A stretch of DNA of 64,000 nucleotides, from NCBI GenBank assembly GCA_963756025.1, contig CAVWMF010000005.1, positions 248,001 to 312,000 on the forward strand, written 5' to 3'. Shown piece after piece: positions 45,997-54,711 of this stretch (position 1 is the stretch's first letter; the number at the start of each line of letters is the position of its first letter). The notes beneath the pieces are model-generated. The model saw only the letters and a list, made by a program, of their open reading frames with translations, did no database searches and was not told the origin of the DNA. The translations under genes were made by a program, and so were the position numbers. The DNA comes from Bog-473 sp963756025 (GTDB taxonomy: Bacteria > Actinomycetota > Acidimicrobiia > Acidimicrobiales > RAAP-2).

Positions 45997-47571
45997 TTAA
46001 GCGGCGTTCGGGGCCAGCAACGGGAAGAACATCGCGAGGGCACTTCGCAAGACTGTCAGGATCTGCTCGGGTGGGATATCGGCTTCGGGATCGTCGGGCA
46101 GCCCTTCCAGTTCGACGTTGTTCTGCTTTGCGTACCCCAAGAATGCATCCAGCAAGGTCTTGCCCAACGTCGACACCACCTGCCCGAGGGCCAGGGCGTC
46201 TTCGGTGTACTTGGGCACCGGGCGAGCACGGGGGACTGGCCACGTGTCGGGGTCTCGTGGGCTCTCGAGAGTGAAGGCGTGGGAAAAGGAGCGGGCAGCA
46301 GCGTCTCGCCCTGTGAATGCGTCGCCGAGGTCCCACTGCTCCCGCAGTGTGGCGATCAAAGAGGTGTGCCGGTGTTCCTCATTGAACACGTCGCCCTCGG
46401 CCACCCACGGCGACACGATGATGGCCGGGACCCGGTAACCCGAACGGTCGAAGGTGAAGCCCAACTCTCCCGGTGGAGTTGCTGGGTCGGGTGGCTGGAC
46501 CGGACCCGGAGGTACGTGGTCGTAGGTGCCGCCCGGTTCGTCCCAGCCGATGAGCAGGGTTGTGTTCCAGACGTTGGCCCCGGTGGTGGACCGCATTCCC
46601 CGGTAGGCATCGTAAATCCGCGCGAGGAGCGCTTCACCGCCGAGAATCGATGATGGCGGGTCGACGGTGGAGACGTCGACTCCATGGCCCATCGCTCGTC
46701 CGGCTGCTGGGTGGTAGTCGTTGTGACCCACGATCAGAGACGGCTCGATCAGCGACAGGTCCGCGAGGTCGCCTCGGGCGGCATCGACTTCGAACTGGGA
46801 GAAGGGCACAAAGTGCGTCGCGAGGCGATCCTTCAAGCGAGGAAAGTGGATGACAGCGGTGGCGGAGAATTGCATCGGCTCGGCGACATAGACCCGCCAG
46901 GTCCTCTCGTGATCCTCCAGTCGATTGAAAATCGTCTCGGCGTCGTTCTGTGACAACCACTTGGTGGCCGGAGAATTCACGACCATCCCCGATGACGTTG
47001 CCGCCGTCCAGAAGGACCTGTTCATGAAGGTCTGGGACGGGACCTCGCAGAACCAGTGGTCGAAGACCCCGAAGGCCCGAGCCAATCCGTTGAGCACAGG
47101 GACCTGTTCGGGGGTGAACCCGGTCATGATCTGCGAGTACTCCTCGTAGGTGGGTTGTCGGCCCATCTCGGCGGTGAAGGTACTGATGTAGTCGGTGACG
47201 TAGCCGTCCATCGTCGGCGTTTGACCGGGTTCGGGAGCATTCCACGGCGCACTCACCTCGTCAGCTGATTTGAATCGGTTCGCCTCATTCAAGATGTTGA
47301 AGAACTGCGTATTGGTGTGGAAGTACTCCTCACCACAGTCGGGATTCGGGCTGTCCATGTCCGTGGCGACGGTGTACGGAACCACCTTGCGCTCAGCACC
47401 ATGCTCGGCCCAGTCGGGGATCGGATTCGAGAGGTCCTTGCCGATCACGCCCTCGAAGGTCTTGCCGTCGTCAGGCCCGTACAGGTGGCCCAGAACGTTG
47501 TCCAATGAACGGTTCTCGAAGAGGACGACGACGAGGTGGTCCAGCGCGCTGCGTTTATCGGGATTGGCCAT
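45997..47571 (-). CDS. Phospholipase C / acid phosphatase family enzyme
   Basis: A 524-residue alkaline-phosphatase-fold enzyme of the bacterial phospholipase C group. ATG 47571 has GAGAGGA upstream and gives ANPDKRSALDHLVVVLFENRSLDN, the metal- and Asn-bearing first block. Other blocks are GVFDHWFCEVPSQTFMNRSFW, WDEPGGTYDHVPPG (metal ligands), and VPAIIVSPWVAEG with EHRHTSLIATL near the end. Typical homologues carry a Tat signal; none is visible here, and the longer open frame upstream has no RR-hydrophobic pattern. Confidence 0.85.
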   Translation of the reverse strand: MANPDKRSALDHLVVVLFENRSLDNVLGHLYGPDDGKTFEGVIGKDLSNPIPDWAEHGAERKVVPYTVATDMDSPNPDCGEEYFHTNTQFFNILNEANRFKSADEVSAPWNAPEPGQTPTMDGYVTDYISTFTAEMGRQPTYEEYSQIMTGFTPEQVPVLNGLARAFGVFDHWFCEVPSQTFMNRSFWTAATSSGMVVNSPATKWLSQNDAETIFNRLEDHERTWRVYVAEPMQFSATAVIHFPRLKDRLATHFVPFSQFEVDAARGDLADLSLIEPSLIVGHNDYHPAAGRAMGHGVDVSTVDPPSSILGGEALLARIYDAYRGMRSTTGANVWNTTLLIGWDEPGGTYDHVPPGPVQPPDPATPPGELGFTFDRSGYRVPAIIVSPWVAEGDVFNEEHRHTSLIATLREQWDLGDAFTGRDAAARSFSHAFTLESPRDPDTWPVPRARPVPKYTEDALALGQVVSTLGKTLLDAFLGYAKQNNVELEGLPDDPEADIPPEQILTVLRSALAMFFPLLAPNAA

Positions 47572-47601
47572 CTGCAAACGTCCTCTCGTTCGGCGCCTCA
47601 G

Positions 47602-47674
47602 ACCCGAGGCGCTCAGTCCTGCGATACCGCTGAGAGCTTGGTCCTTTGCAGACCTCGGCGCCACCGGTATCGCA
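47602..47674. repeat. Nested inverted repeats upstream of the phospholipase gene
   Basis: In the 374-base gap 47572-47945, the hairpin GCGCCTC/GAGGCGC lies near 47594-47613. A perfect 10-bp inverted repeat TGCGATACCG (47620-47629) and CGGTATCGCA (47665-47674) spans a 35-base loop. They could form a regulatory or terminator-like structure. I see nothing else in the rest of the gap. Confidence 0.45.
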
Positions 47675-47945
47675 GAGCCGGATCAACAGTGCAGATGACC
47701 CGGCCCGCAGCAAGCTAGCCGTCCAGCCGATGATTCGATTCTGCGACAGGAGCCTGTCGTCGGCGCCATGCCGCCGCCTCCGCCTCATCGCCTGCCCTCA
47801 GGTTGTCGGCGCCACCCAGGAACGCACGATGCGGTCGAAGTGCGCCCCAATCCGAACGTGGAAAATCTCCGCGCCATTTGCGCGCCAGCTGTACCGGACC
47901 CGCCAGGCGCCTCAGCATCCTGAGGCCCTGACCAGGGAGTTTGGG

Positions 47946-48020
47946 TCGGGCTGCCCGGATTTGAACCGGGGACCTCTGCGTCCCGAACGCAGCGCGCTAA
48001 CCAAGCTGCGCCACAGCCCG
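47946..48020 (-). tRNA. tRNA-Pro (CGG)
   Basis: A 75-base tRNA on the minus strand. Acceptor CGGGCTG/CAGCCCG, D-loop TGGCGCAGCTTGGTTAGCGC, anticodon stem CTGCG/CGCAG around TTCGGGA (CGG), T-loop GTTCAAATC. CCA is not encoded. Confidence 0.95.
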
Positions 48021-48051
48021 TCCGCTTCCCGAAGGAAGCAGGCCAGTCACC

Positions 48052-48950
48052 TTAGCCTTCTGAGTCCGGGGGACTCTCGGCGTCGGGATCGGAGGGGGTC
48101 GCGCCGACCGATGTGGCCACCACCTGGGCCACCCGGCGCTTGTCCATCTCGACCACCCGGAGGTCCCAGTCGCCCACGTGGACCTGTTCGCCTTCGGTCG
48201 GAATGTGACCGAACAGGGCGAAGAGGAGCCCGCCCAGCGTCACGTACTCGCCGTCGGGGATGTCCATGCCGAGTCGCTCACGGACCACGTCGACGTTGGT
48301 CTGACCGTCGATGAGCCAGCGCGTCCCGTCCACGCGGACGATCATCGGCTCCTCGACCTCGTCGAACTCGTCGTGCAGGTCGCCCACCAGCGGCTCGAGG
48401 AGGTCCTTGACGGTCAGGATGCCGGCGACTCCGCCGTACTCGTCAACGACCACGGCGACGGCCCGTCGGTGCTTGCGCATGTCGGCCAGGGCCTCGAGGA
48501 CGCCCAACGACTCGGGGACGAGATACGGCTGACGCACCTTGCGGGAGATCTCCAATGGACTGGGGTCGGTCGCGTCGCGCGTCAGGGGGCCGTCCGGTCC
48601 GGTCCGGAAGATGTCGTTGACGAAGAGGATGCCGATCAGGTCGTCGAGGTCGTCGTGCACCACGGGGAAGCAACTGTGACCCGAAGTGCGCACGGCACGG
48701 GCGATGTCATCGGCTTGCACGGGAATGGTCAAGAACGTCACGTCGACCCTCGGGGTCATGACCTCGCGAACATCCATGTCCCGCAGGTCGGCCAACGCCT
48801 CGATGATGATGCGCTCTTGTTCGGACGAGGCGTCGTCTTTGGGGAGCGGGCGCCCGTCGGGCCGGCGCTCCTCGTCGGTTCCTCTTCGCCAGGCCGGCGG
48901 GCTTTGCGTGGCGGATCGGCTGCCGGCTGCGTCTCCCGAGGGGTCGACAC
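48052..48950 (-). CDS. CBS-pair/transporter-associated domain protein (CorC-like), probable frameshift
   Basis: About 300 residues of the soluble half of CorC/HlyC-type proteins, without the DUF21 membrane domain. Two CBS units: MDVREVMTPRVDVTFLTI and VPESLGVLEALADMRKHRRAVAVVVDEYGG. The C-terminal transporter-associated domain is RWLIDGQTNVDVVRERLGMDIPDGEYVTLGG. GTG 48950 starts a different frame that must join near 48842; otherwise no normal start codon exists close upstream. Roles proposed for the family include Mg2+/Co2+ homeostasis. It lies 12 bases downstream of the receiver gene. Confidence 0.75.
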
Positions 48951-48962
48951 GGGGTGTACGGC

Positions 48963-49418
48963 TCAGTCCGTCGGTGGGCCGCCCGCCTCGAGCTGGCGTC
49001 CGGCGCCCACCAGCACGGGCACGGGCGTATAGGAATCGTCGGCGTAGTTCCCGTCGTCGAGGAGGGCGTTGACGGCCCGCCGGAGACGGAGCGGGTCGAG
49101 TGGCTTGACCAGCCACCCCTCGGCACCGCTGCGTCGGGCCAGAAAGACGTCGGGCCGGCGGTCCAGCAGCATGAGCACCGCCACGTGCTCGAGGGCGTCG
49201 TAGGACTCCTGCAGCCGCAATTCGTGACACACGGCCATGCCGCCCATATTGCCCATCTGCATGTCGACGATGACCAGATCCGGCGCTTCGTCGGTCACGA
49301 AGGCGATCACCTCGGGTCCCGAGGTCACGGCATGGACTTCCACGTCGGGGCCGCTGATGACCGCTTCGATCTCCCTGCGGAGAGTGGGCGCATCGCTGGC
49401 GACCAGAATGGTCTGCAC
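48963..49418 (-). CDS. Stand-alone response-regulator receiver domain
   Basis: A 151-residue CheY-like receiver with no output domain. The phospho-acceptor is Asp52 in VIVDMQMGN; the acidic residue in strand 1 is Asp9, and Lys105 is in GWLVKPLDP. The position of the conserved Ser/Thr at the end of strand 4 is leucine (LMLLD), which could alter signalling. GTG start. A C-terminal tail of about 30 residues is unassigned. It lies between the ArsA-like ATPase genes and the CBS gene. No histidine kinase is near. Confidence 0.8.
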   Translation of the reverse strand: MQTILVASDAPTLRREIEAVISGPDVEVHAVTSGPEVIAFVTDEAPDLVIVDMQMGNMGGMAVCHELRLQESYDALEHVAVLMLLDRRPDVFLARRSGAEGWLVKPLDPLRLRRAVNALLDDGNYADDSYTPVPVLVGAGRQLEAGGPPTD

Positions 49419-49483
49419 GGGCGCAGACTATCGGACCGCATGCTGAGTGCGGTAGCTGGCCGATGCGACCTGCCGGCCAACCC

Positions 49484-50564
49484 TCAGCCGAACAACACGT
49501 CCGCCGCACGCTGCAGGCCACCGAGGTCGTGGACGTCCTGCCCGAAGAGCGGGATCCGGCCCAACACGGCTGGCGCCACTTCGGCCGCCAGTGCGGCGTA
49601 CGAGGTCTCCTCCTGCCGGGCCACGTCGTTCAGATCTGCCAGATTCGCTGCCAGCGCAGCCAGGGCCGCGTTGGTCCCGGGGTCGAGCGGAGGGGTGTCG
49701 CCGGCCGCCCCGAAGTGGGGCTGGATCCGGTTGACCACCAGGGCGGCGGGCGAAATATCGCGCTCGGCCAGTTTCTCCGCGAAGAACTTGGCCTCCGTAA
49801 TGGCGTCGGGCCGGGCCGAGGTGACGAGCACGTAGGCGGTGGTGGGATCGGCCAGGAGCTCGCGCACGGCCCCCGCCCGGGCCCGGAATCCCTCCTCCAT
49901 GCCATCGAAGGCCTGGAAGAAGGCGACCGCATCCTGCACGATCTCGGCCCCGGCCACCTTGGACAACGTGCGCAACAGCGCCTGGGTGGCGAGGCCGACC
50001 GCCCGCAGGGAGACGCGGGTGGGAAGGAGGAGAGCCCGGAAGATGCGGTTCTCGAGGAATCGGGTGAGGCGGCGCGGCGCATCGAGCAGGTCGAGCGCGT
50101 TGCGGGTGGGAGGGGTGTCGACGACCACGACGTCGAACCGGCCCGATTCGACGAGCTCGTTCAGCTTCTCCATGGCCATGTACTCCTGGGTCCCCGAGAG
50201 GGCCCCGGCCAGGTTCTGGTAGAGCCGATTGGAGAGGATGCCCTCGGCCTGGTCGGTCGTGCGCGAATAGGTGTGGATGAGGTCGTCGAACGTCCCTTTG
50301 GTGTCGAGCATGAGCGCATGGAGGTGACCCGGCCAGTCGCCTTCGACCTCGGTCGGGGTATTGGGGAGGGACTCGACCCCCAACGAGTCGGCCAGGCGCC
50401 GGGCCGGGTCGACGGTGACGACGCAGGCCCGTCGTCCCGCCCGGGCCGCGGCCAGGGCGAAGGTCGCGGAAACGGTCGTCTTGCCGACGCCGCCCGATCC
50501 ACAGCACACGATGACCGACCGTTCGTTGACGAGGGCATTGAGGGCGCTTCGTCGTCCCGGTCAT
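49484..50564 (-). CDS. ArsA/Get3-type ATPase, second of a tandem pair, one frameshift
   Basis: About 360 residues. ATG 50564 overlaps the stop of the first ATPase (ATGA), but a one-base shift near 50540 is needed to reach the conserved frame NALVNERSVIVCCGSGGVGKTTVSA. The P-loop is GSGGVGKTT, switch I is VVTVDPARRLADSLG, and switch II VVVDTPPTRNALDLLD. The membrane-insertion-like region (RLTRFLENRIFRALLLP) and VTSARPDAITEAKFFAEKL follow. In mycobacteria an equivalent pair lies next to whiB4; the same arrangement is seen here. Confidence 0.82.
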
Positions 50565-51534
50565 GTGGCGGGGACCTCGGGCGCGAGCTCGCCGATGGCT
50601 CGGGCCAGGGCGGAGGCCAAGTGGTCGGTCTCTGAGCGGACCGATCTCCTCGGACTCCACTTTGGGCACCAGGAGCTGCGGCAATGGGAGATCGCGGGCC
50701 AGGCGCTCGACCTGGGAGACGGAGAGCGCGTGCCGCTGGAGGCGGAATTGGCGTGCCGCTTCCATTGCGCTGAGGAGATCGGGGTCGACATCCAGGCCGG
50801 CCGCCACCTCCTGGGCGGATCGCTCGCAGTCCGACGGGCTCGGGGTCGGCGGCGTTGACGATCACCGGTCCCAACTGCACCCCGGCCTTGTCCTCCAGCG
50901 TGAAGGCGGACTCGATGGTCTCGCTCACCGGCATCTCTTCTGGGAGCGTGACCAGGATCACCCGGCAGCGGGACGGGTCGGCGAGGAGCTCGACGACTTC
51001 GGCGGCCTGGGTCCGCAAGGGGCCGCCCCGGGCTGCACCGACGAGCCCGCTGGCTGAGGTGAGAAAGGTGATGGCGTGACCGGTGGCGGGCGCATCGACC
51101 ACGATCAGGTCGGCGGCCCCGTCCCGCTCGAGCTGTTTGATCTTGCCGAGCACCAGGACGTCGCGGATGCCGGGAATCGCCGTCGAAACCACGTCGACCA
51201 CGCCCGAGCTGACCAGGCGCTTCGAGACTCGGCGGAGGCCATGATCCTCGAGGTATTCGACCAATGCGTCGTCCGGCGTGATGCGTCGGGCCCGCACCGC
51301 GCCCTGCTCGTCGCCGCGGGCCGGCTGAAGTTCCACCTCTTCGTAGCCCAGGTCCTCGCCCAGCCCGAAGGCTCCCGTGATGCCCGACTTGCCTTCTAAT
51401 TCGACGATGAGCACCGAACGGCCCGTCTGCGAAGCCATGCGGGCCAGGGCGGCTGCCATGGTCGTTTTCCCGACGCCTCCCTTGCCGGCCACGATCAGAA
51501 CGTGGCTTTGCGCGCAGAAGATTCCCACGTCCAT
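50561..51534 (-). CDS. ArsA/Get3-type ATPase, first of a tandem pair, frameshifted
   Basis: About 325 residues. ATG 51534 starts MDVGIFCAQSHVLIVAGKGGVGKTT, with the signature P-loop GKGGVGKTT. SVLIVELEGKSG is switch I-like, and IVVDAPATGHAITFL is switch II. Two shifts, near 50835 and 50640, are needed to continue to AAGLDVDPDLLSAMEAARQF and the C-terminal DHLASALARAIGELAPE. The pair likely forms a heterodimer. It is divergent from whiB over a 140-base region. Confidence 0.82.
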
Positions 51535-51674
51535 GTGCGGCCGAGCGTAGTTGGGGCTTTGGTCCGAGCGAGCGTTGATCAACTAAAGATCCAGTTCAGG
51601 GCCCTTGATGCTGTCGCAGCGCGGCAGTAAGTTGGCTGGCGGGGGGTACCTCATGTACCCATTCTGGGGGTCAT

Positions 51675-51932
51675 ATGCGTCAAGGACTAGACACGTGGCA
51701 GGTAAAGGCAGCCTGCCGGGGACCGCAAGCTTCGGCGTTCTTCCCGCCGTCGCACGCTGAACGGAAGGAAGAGAAGGCCGCACGGGAGCTCCGGGCCAAG
51801 GAGATCTGCCATCAGTGTCACGTGCGGGGGGACTGCCTCGAGTACGCCATCCGGATCCGTGAGCCGCACGGGATCTGGGGCGGGCTCAACGAGGTCGAGC
51901 GCAAGCTGGTGCTCGACCGCCGGGCCAGCTGA
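51675..51932 (+). CDS. whiB: WhiB-family Fe-S transcription factor
   Basis: An 85-residue protein with the four cysteines that hold a [4Fe-4S] cluster: Cys14, Cys45, Cys48 and Cys54 (C-x30-C-x2-C-x5-C). The GIWGGLNEVER turn motif and a basic C-terminus (RKLVLDRRAS) follow. The start ATG 51675 has GGGGG 4 bases ahead. It is divergent from the tandem ArsA-type ATPases, as whiB4 is in mycobacteria, which suggests orthology but is not proof. WhiB4-like proteins sense oxygen or NO. Confidence 0.93.
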   Translation: MRQGLDTWQVKAACRGPQASAFFPPSHAERKEEKAARELRAKEICHQCHVRGDCLEYAIRIREPHGIWGGLNEVERKLVLDRRAS

Positions 51933-52046
51933 TTCAGCGGGTAACCGCAGCTCGCTGAGCTGCAGAGGCCCACGGAGCTGCGGGGTCCGGTCGATTGTGT
52001 CGGCAATTGCGCCGGAGAGACGGGGCAGGCTCGCGACCGCAAGGGC

Positions 52047-52943
52047 TCAGCCGGCCTCATGGATGTTCATTTTGGCGGCGGCGGCCGTCACCCCGTGCGT
52101 GTCGCATACAGTGGCCGGGCGGTCGCCCGTCACGCTGCAGATGGATGCCGTGATCTCATTGGCCGATGCGACGATGGCCTGCGTGACCGGGTTCGTCGGG
52201 TAGGTCAGGTCGTCGGCGATCTGTGATTGCGAGAGCCCGGCGAGGACGGTCGGCGAGAAGCTCGATCCGACCAGCACGAAGTGGTTCGCCACATCGAGCA
52301 GGGGGAACGTCTTGGCCGACGTGTCGTAGACCGCGACCGAGGCCGCCTGACGGGGCGTCGGGGTCTGCAGAGCCGTGTAACCGGCGCCCGTCGGGTCGAG
52401 CGAGCTGTAGCGCTCGTTGGTCTGCAGGTCGATCCAGACACTCGAGTACTGGACGTGCCAGAACGTAAAGGTCGGGGTATCGGAGAAGGCCACCGAGGAG
52501 CTGGACTGCATGAGCCCGAGCTGGCCGAACGTGCCGAACCGCGAGAGCGCCACAATGACGGGCCACCGCTCGGCTGCCGCATACGGGGCGAACTCCGCCC
52601 CGTAGAAGAAGACCACGGGGCGGGTGGCCGCTCCCGCGGTCGAAGACTCCCAGAGGGGGGCGTTCCCGGTGGCCGTGGGGGGCGTGATCGGGTTGGTGGG
52701 TGACGACACCCCCACGGCGTTGCTGACCGAGGCGGGAATGTGGCCCAGGGCCGTGATGACCGAGGCGGGGGCCGGGGTGATCGTCTCGACATCCGACGTG
52801 TCGTCGGTCTGATCGGCGTGGCGGATCACGATGAGGGCGCCCACCAGAATGATCGCGATCACGATGAGCCCCAGGGCGACATAGCGCCGGGGAATCGTGT
52901 GCACGACGGGCGACTCCGCAGGATCGGGGGCGTCGAGGCTCAT
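52047..52943 (-). CDS. DUF929 protein lacking the thioredoxin-like cysteine pair
   Basis: A 298-residue membrane-anchored protein with one N-terminal helix (YVALGLIVIAIILVGALIVI). The family block VVFFYGAEF-APYA-AAERWPVIVALSRFGTF begins at about residue 110. In DUF929 proteins that I recall, this site reads CPYC; here it is Ala119-Pro-Tyr-Ala122, encoded GCC and GCG. The two remaining cysteines, in ICSVTGDRPATVC near the C-terminus, could form a disulfide. A thiol-redox role is therefore unlikely. TACGCT is 10 bases before the ATG and may be its -10 box. Confidence 0.72.
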   Translation of the reverse strand: MSLDAPDPAESPVVHTIPRRYVALGLIVIAIILVGALIVIRHADQTDDTSDVETITPAPASVITALGHIPASVSNAVGVSSPTNPITPPTATGNAPLWESSTAGAATRPVVFFYGAEFAPYAAAERWPVIVALSRFGTFGQLGLMQSSSSVAFSDTPTFTFWHVQYSSVWIDLQTNERYSSLDPTGAGYTALQTPTPRQAASVAVYDTSAKTFPLLDVANHFVLVGSSFSPTVLAGLSQSQIADDLTYPTNPVTQAIVASANEITASICSVTGDRPATVCDTHGVTAAAAKMNIHEAG

Positions 52944-53024
52944 GGGAGGCATCAGCGTAGACCAGGGCTTTGGCCATTTTGGGGGCGGTCCGGGCCGTTC
53001 CGGGGGCGCTCGGCTCCGTGCCGG

Positions 53025-53030
53025 TAGCCT
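53025..53030 (+). promoter_or_regulatory. -10 box (TAGCCT) of the leaderless Nudix gene
   Basis: TAGCCT ends 6 bases before GTG 53037, with no ribosome site. Confidence 0.5.
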
Positions 53031-53036
53031 CGCAAG

Positions 53037-54020
53037 GTGGCCTCAATCCTTCCCGAGCGCACGGCGAGCCCGCCGGCCGATGCCGTCGTACTGCGGCCGG
53101 CCGCCACGGTCATGCTGGTGCGCGACGCCGAGGAGCCGGCGCGCGACGACGACGCCCTCGAAGTGCTGATGGTCCGGCGCAACCTGCAGTCCGACTTCGT
53201 GGGCGGTGCGTACGTCTTCCCAGGGGGCGCGGTCGACCCGCTCGACGGGGGCCGGGAGGCCGAGGCCGTGTCGGAGGGCCGGAGCGATGCCGAGGCCAGC
53301 ATCTTGCTGGGGATCGAGAGCGGAGGCCTGGCCTACTGGGTCGCTGCGCTCCGTGAGACGTTCGAGGAGGCCGGCCTCCTGTTGGCGGAGCGGCCGGAGG
53401 GCCCCCCGTTGCTGGCGGGCGACGCGGCGGAAGAGGCCCGTTTCGTGGCCGAGCGCGCCCGGGTGAACCAGGGGGAGCGGCGCTTCCTCGACGTCTGCCG
53501 TGACGAGCGCCTCCAACTTCTGGTGGGTGACGTGCATTATTTCGCGCACTGGATCACTCCGAAGGGGGCCTCGCGCCGCTATGACACGCGGTTCTTCGTG
53601 GCGGCCGCCCCTCCGGGCCAACAGGCGGCCCACGACGCCGGCGAGACAATTGCCGAGACGTGGATATCGCCCCGCCGGGCCCTGGAAGGCCACCGTAAGG
53701 GCGACTTCGACATCATCTTCCCGACCATCCGCAATCTCCAGGCCATCAGCCGCTTCGCCACGAGCGCCGAACTGCTGGAGGCGGCCGAGAGCGCATCTCG
53801 CTCGGTCCCCGCCATCGAGCCCCGGGTGATCGCGGACGGGAACGGGGTGCGGATCCTGCTGCCCGGCGACAAGGGGTACGACGATGCGCCGGTGGACGAT
53901 GCCGACGCCTCGCCGGCGGACGGTCGTGACTTCAACGACGCCATCCGGGCGGTGTCCCTGGCCGCGAACTCCGACGACGGGCCCACCGAGGGCGGAGCGA
54001 CCGCCCCCCGGCCGACGTGA
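53037..54020 (+). CDS. Nudix hydrolase (NUDT19-like)
   Basis: A 327-residue Nudix protein. GTG start. DALEVLMVRRNLQSDFVGGAYVFPGGAVDP leads into an insertion of about 30 residues, then the Nudix helix AALRETFEEAGLLL with the metal-binding glutamates. A long gap between the GG and the RExxEE segment is typical of NUDT19/CoA-diphosphatase-like members. ITPKGASRRYDTRFFVAAAP and LEGHRKGDFDIIFPTIRNLQAI are downstream blocks. The Asp-rich C-terminal tail is not conserved. Confidence 0.82.
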   Translation: MASILPERTASPPADAVVLRPAATVMLVRDAEEPARDDDALEVLMVRRNLQSDFVGGAYVFPGGAVDPLDGGREAEAVSEGRSDAEASILLGIESGGLAYWVAALRETFEEAGLLLAERPEGPPLLAGDAAEEARFVAERARVNQGERRFLDVCRDERLQLLVGDVHYFAHWITPKGASRRYDTRFFVAAAPPGQQAAHDAGETIAETWISPRRALEGHRKGDFDIIFPTIRNLQAISRFATSAELLEAAESASRSVPAIEPRVIADGNGVRILLPGDKGYDDAPVDDADASPADGRDFNDAIRAVSLAANSDDGPTEGGATAPRPT

Positions 54021-54028
54021 CCCCTCCG

Positions 54029-54700
54029 TTACCCGCCGTGCTGTTCGAGCAGGCGGATGATCTCTTCCTGCTGCTCCTTCGCATCCGCTGAGCCCGTCCC
54101 GCCCCGGCCGGTGTTCCGGATCGCCAGCTTCATCGGCGTCGAACCGCTCTTGTTCTCACCGCGCGGATCCGCCCCGCCTTCGAGGAGGGCCCGTACAGCG
54201 GCGCCGCAACGGGTGCGTACGGCGCGATGGAGGGGCATGACCCCGCTGTGGTCGACCGCGTTCGGGTCCGCCCCGACCCCGATCAGGTAGGCCACGGTGG
54301 CTCCTTGCGCGGCGGGATCCCAATGGGCCGAGCCGGGTGCGCCGTCGACGGCGTAGTGGAGAGGTTCGGCCCCCCGCCGGTTCTTGGCGCTGACGTCGGC
54401 GCCACGTTCGACGAGATCTCGTGCGACGTCCCGTCGATAACCGGCCGCAGCCACGTGGAGCGCCGTGTCGCCGCCGTAGACGTAGTGCAGGATCTCGTCG
54501 AAGAAATATGGCGTGGGGTCCTCGCGCGACGCTCCTCGGACAAGCCGGACGCTCGCCAACGCAGGGGACCTGGCGAGCAACCGGATCGCCGCCGCCGTGT
54601 CACCGGCGACGATCGTCCGCGCCAACGCCATGAACGCGGCGTCGTCGGGTGCGGCGTCGTCGGGTGCGGGCTGGTCACATGTCGGGCCGCCCGCCGCCAT
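54029..54700 (-). CDS. Ankyrin-repeat protein
   Basis: A 223-residue protein with about three ankyrin units: GDTALHVAAAGYRRDVARDLVERGADV, RGAEPLHYAVDG (followed by an insertion) and SGVMPLHRAVRTRCGAAVRALLEGGADP. The start ATG 54700 is 11 bases from the Mrp stop. Open frame continues far upstream by chance. A partner-binding role is likely, but no target is evident. Confidence 0.75.
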   Translation of the reverse strand: MAAGGPTCDQPAPDDAAPDDAAFMALARTIVAGDTAAAIRLLARSPALASVRLVRGASREDPTPYFFDEILHYVYGGDTALHVAAAGYRRDVARDLVERGADVSAKNRRGAEPLHYAVDGAPGSAHWDPAAQGATVAYLIGVGADPNAVDHSGVMPLHRAVRTRCGAAVRALLEGGADPRGENKSGSTPMKLAIRNTGRGGTGSADAKEQQEEIIRLLEQHGG

Positions 54701-54711
54701 CGCCCGCCCTT

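Noticed and set aside
48052..49521. A 489-codon frame extending the CBS protein upstream
   Set aside because: The extension is antisense-like, Arg-rich and overlaps the receiver gene on the same strand; only the CBS part is conserved.
49484..51534. The ArsA-type pair as arsenite efflux ATPases of the ars operon
   Set aside because: They lie 5 kb from the ars genes, beside whiB, with no ArsB or ArsD; the whiB4-type context fits better.
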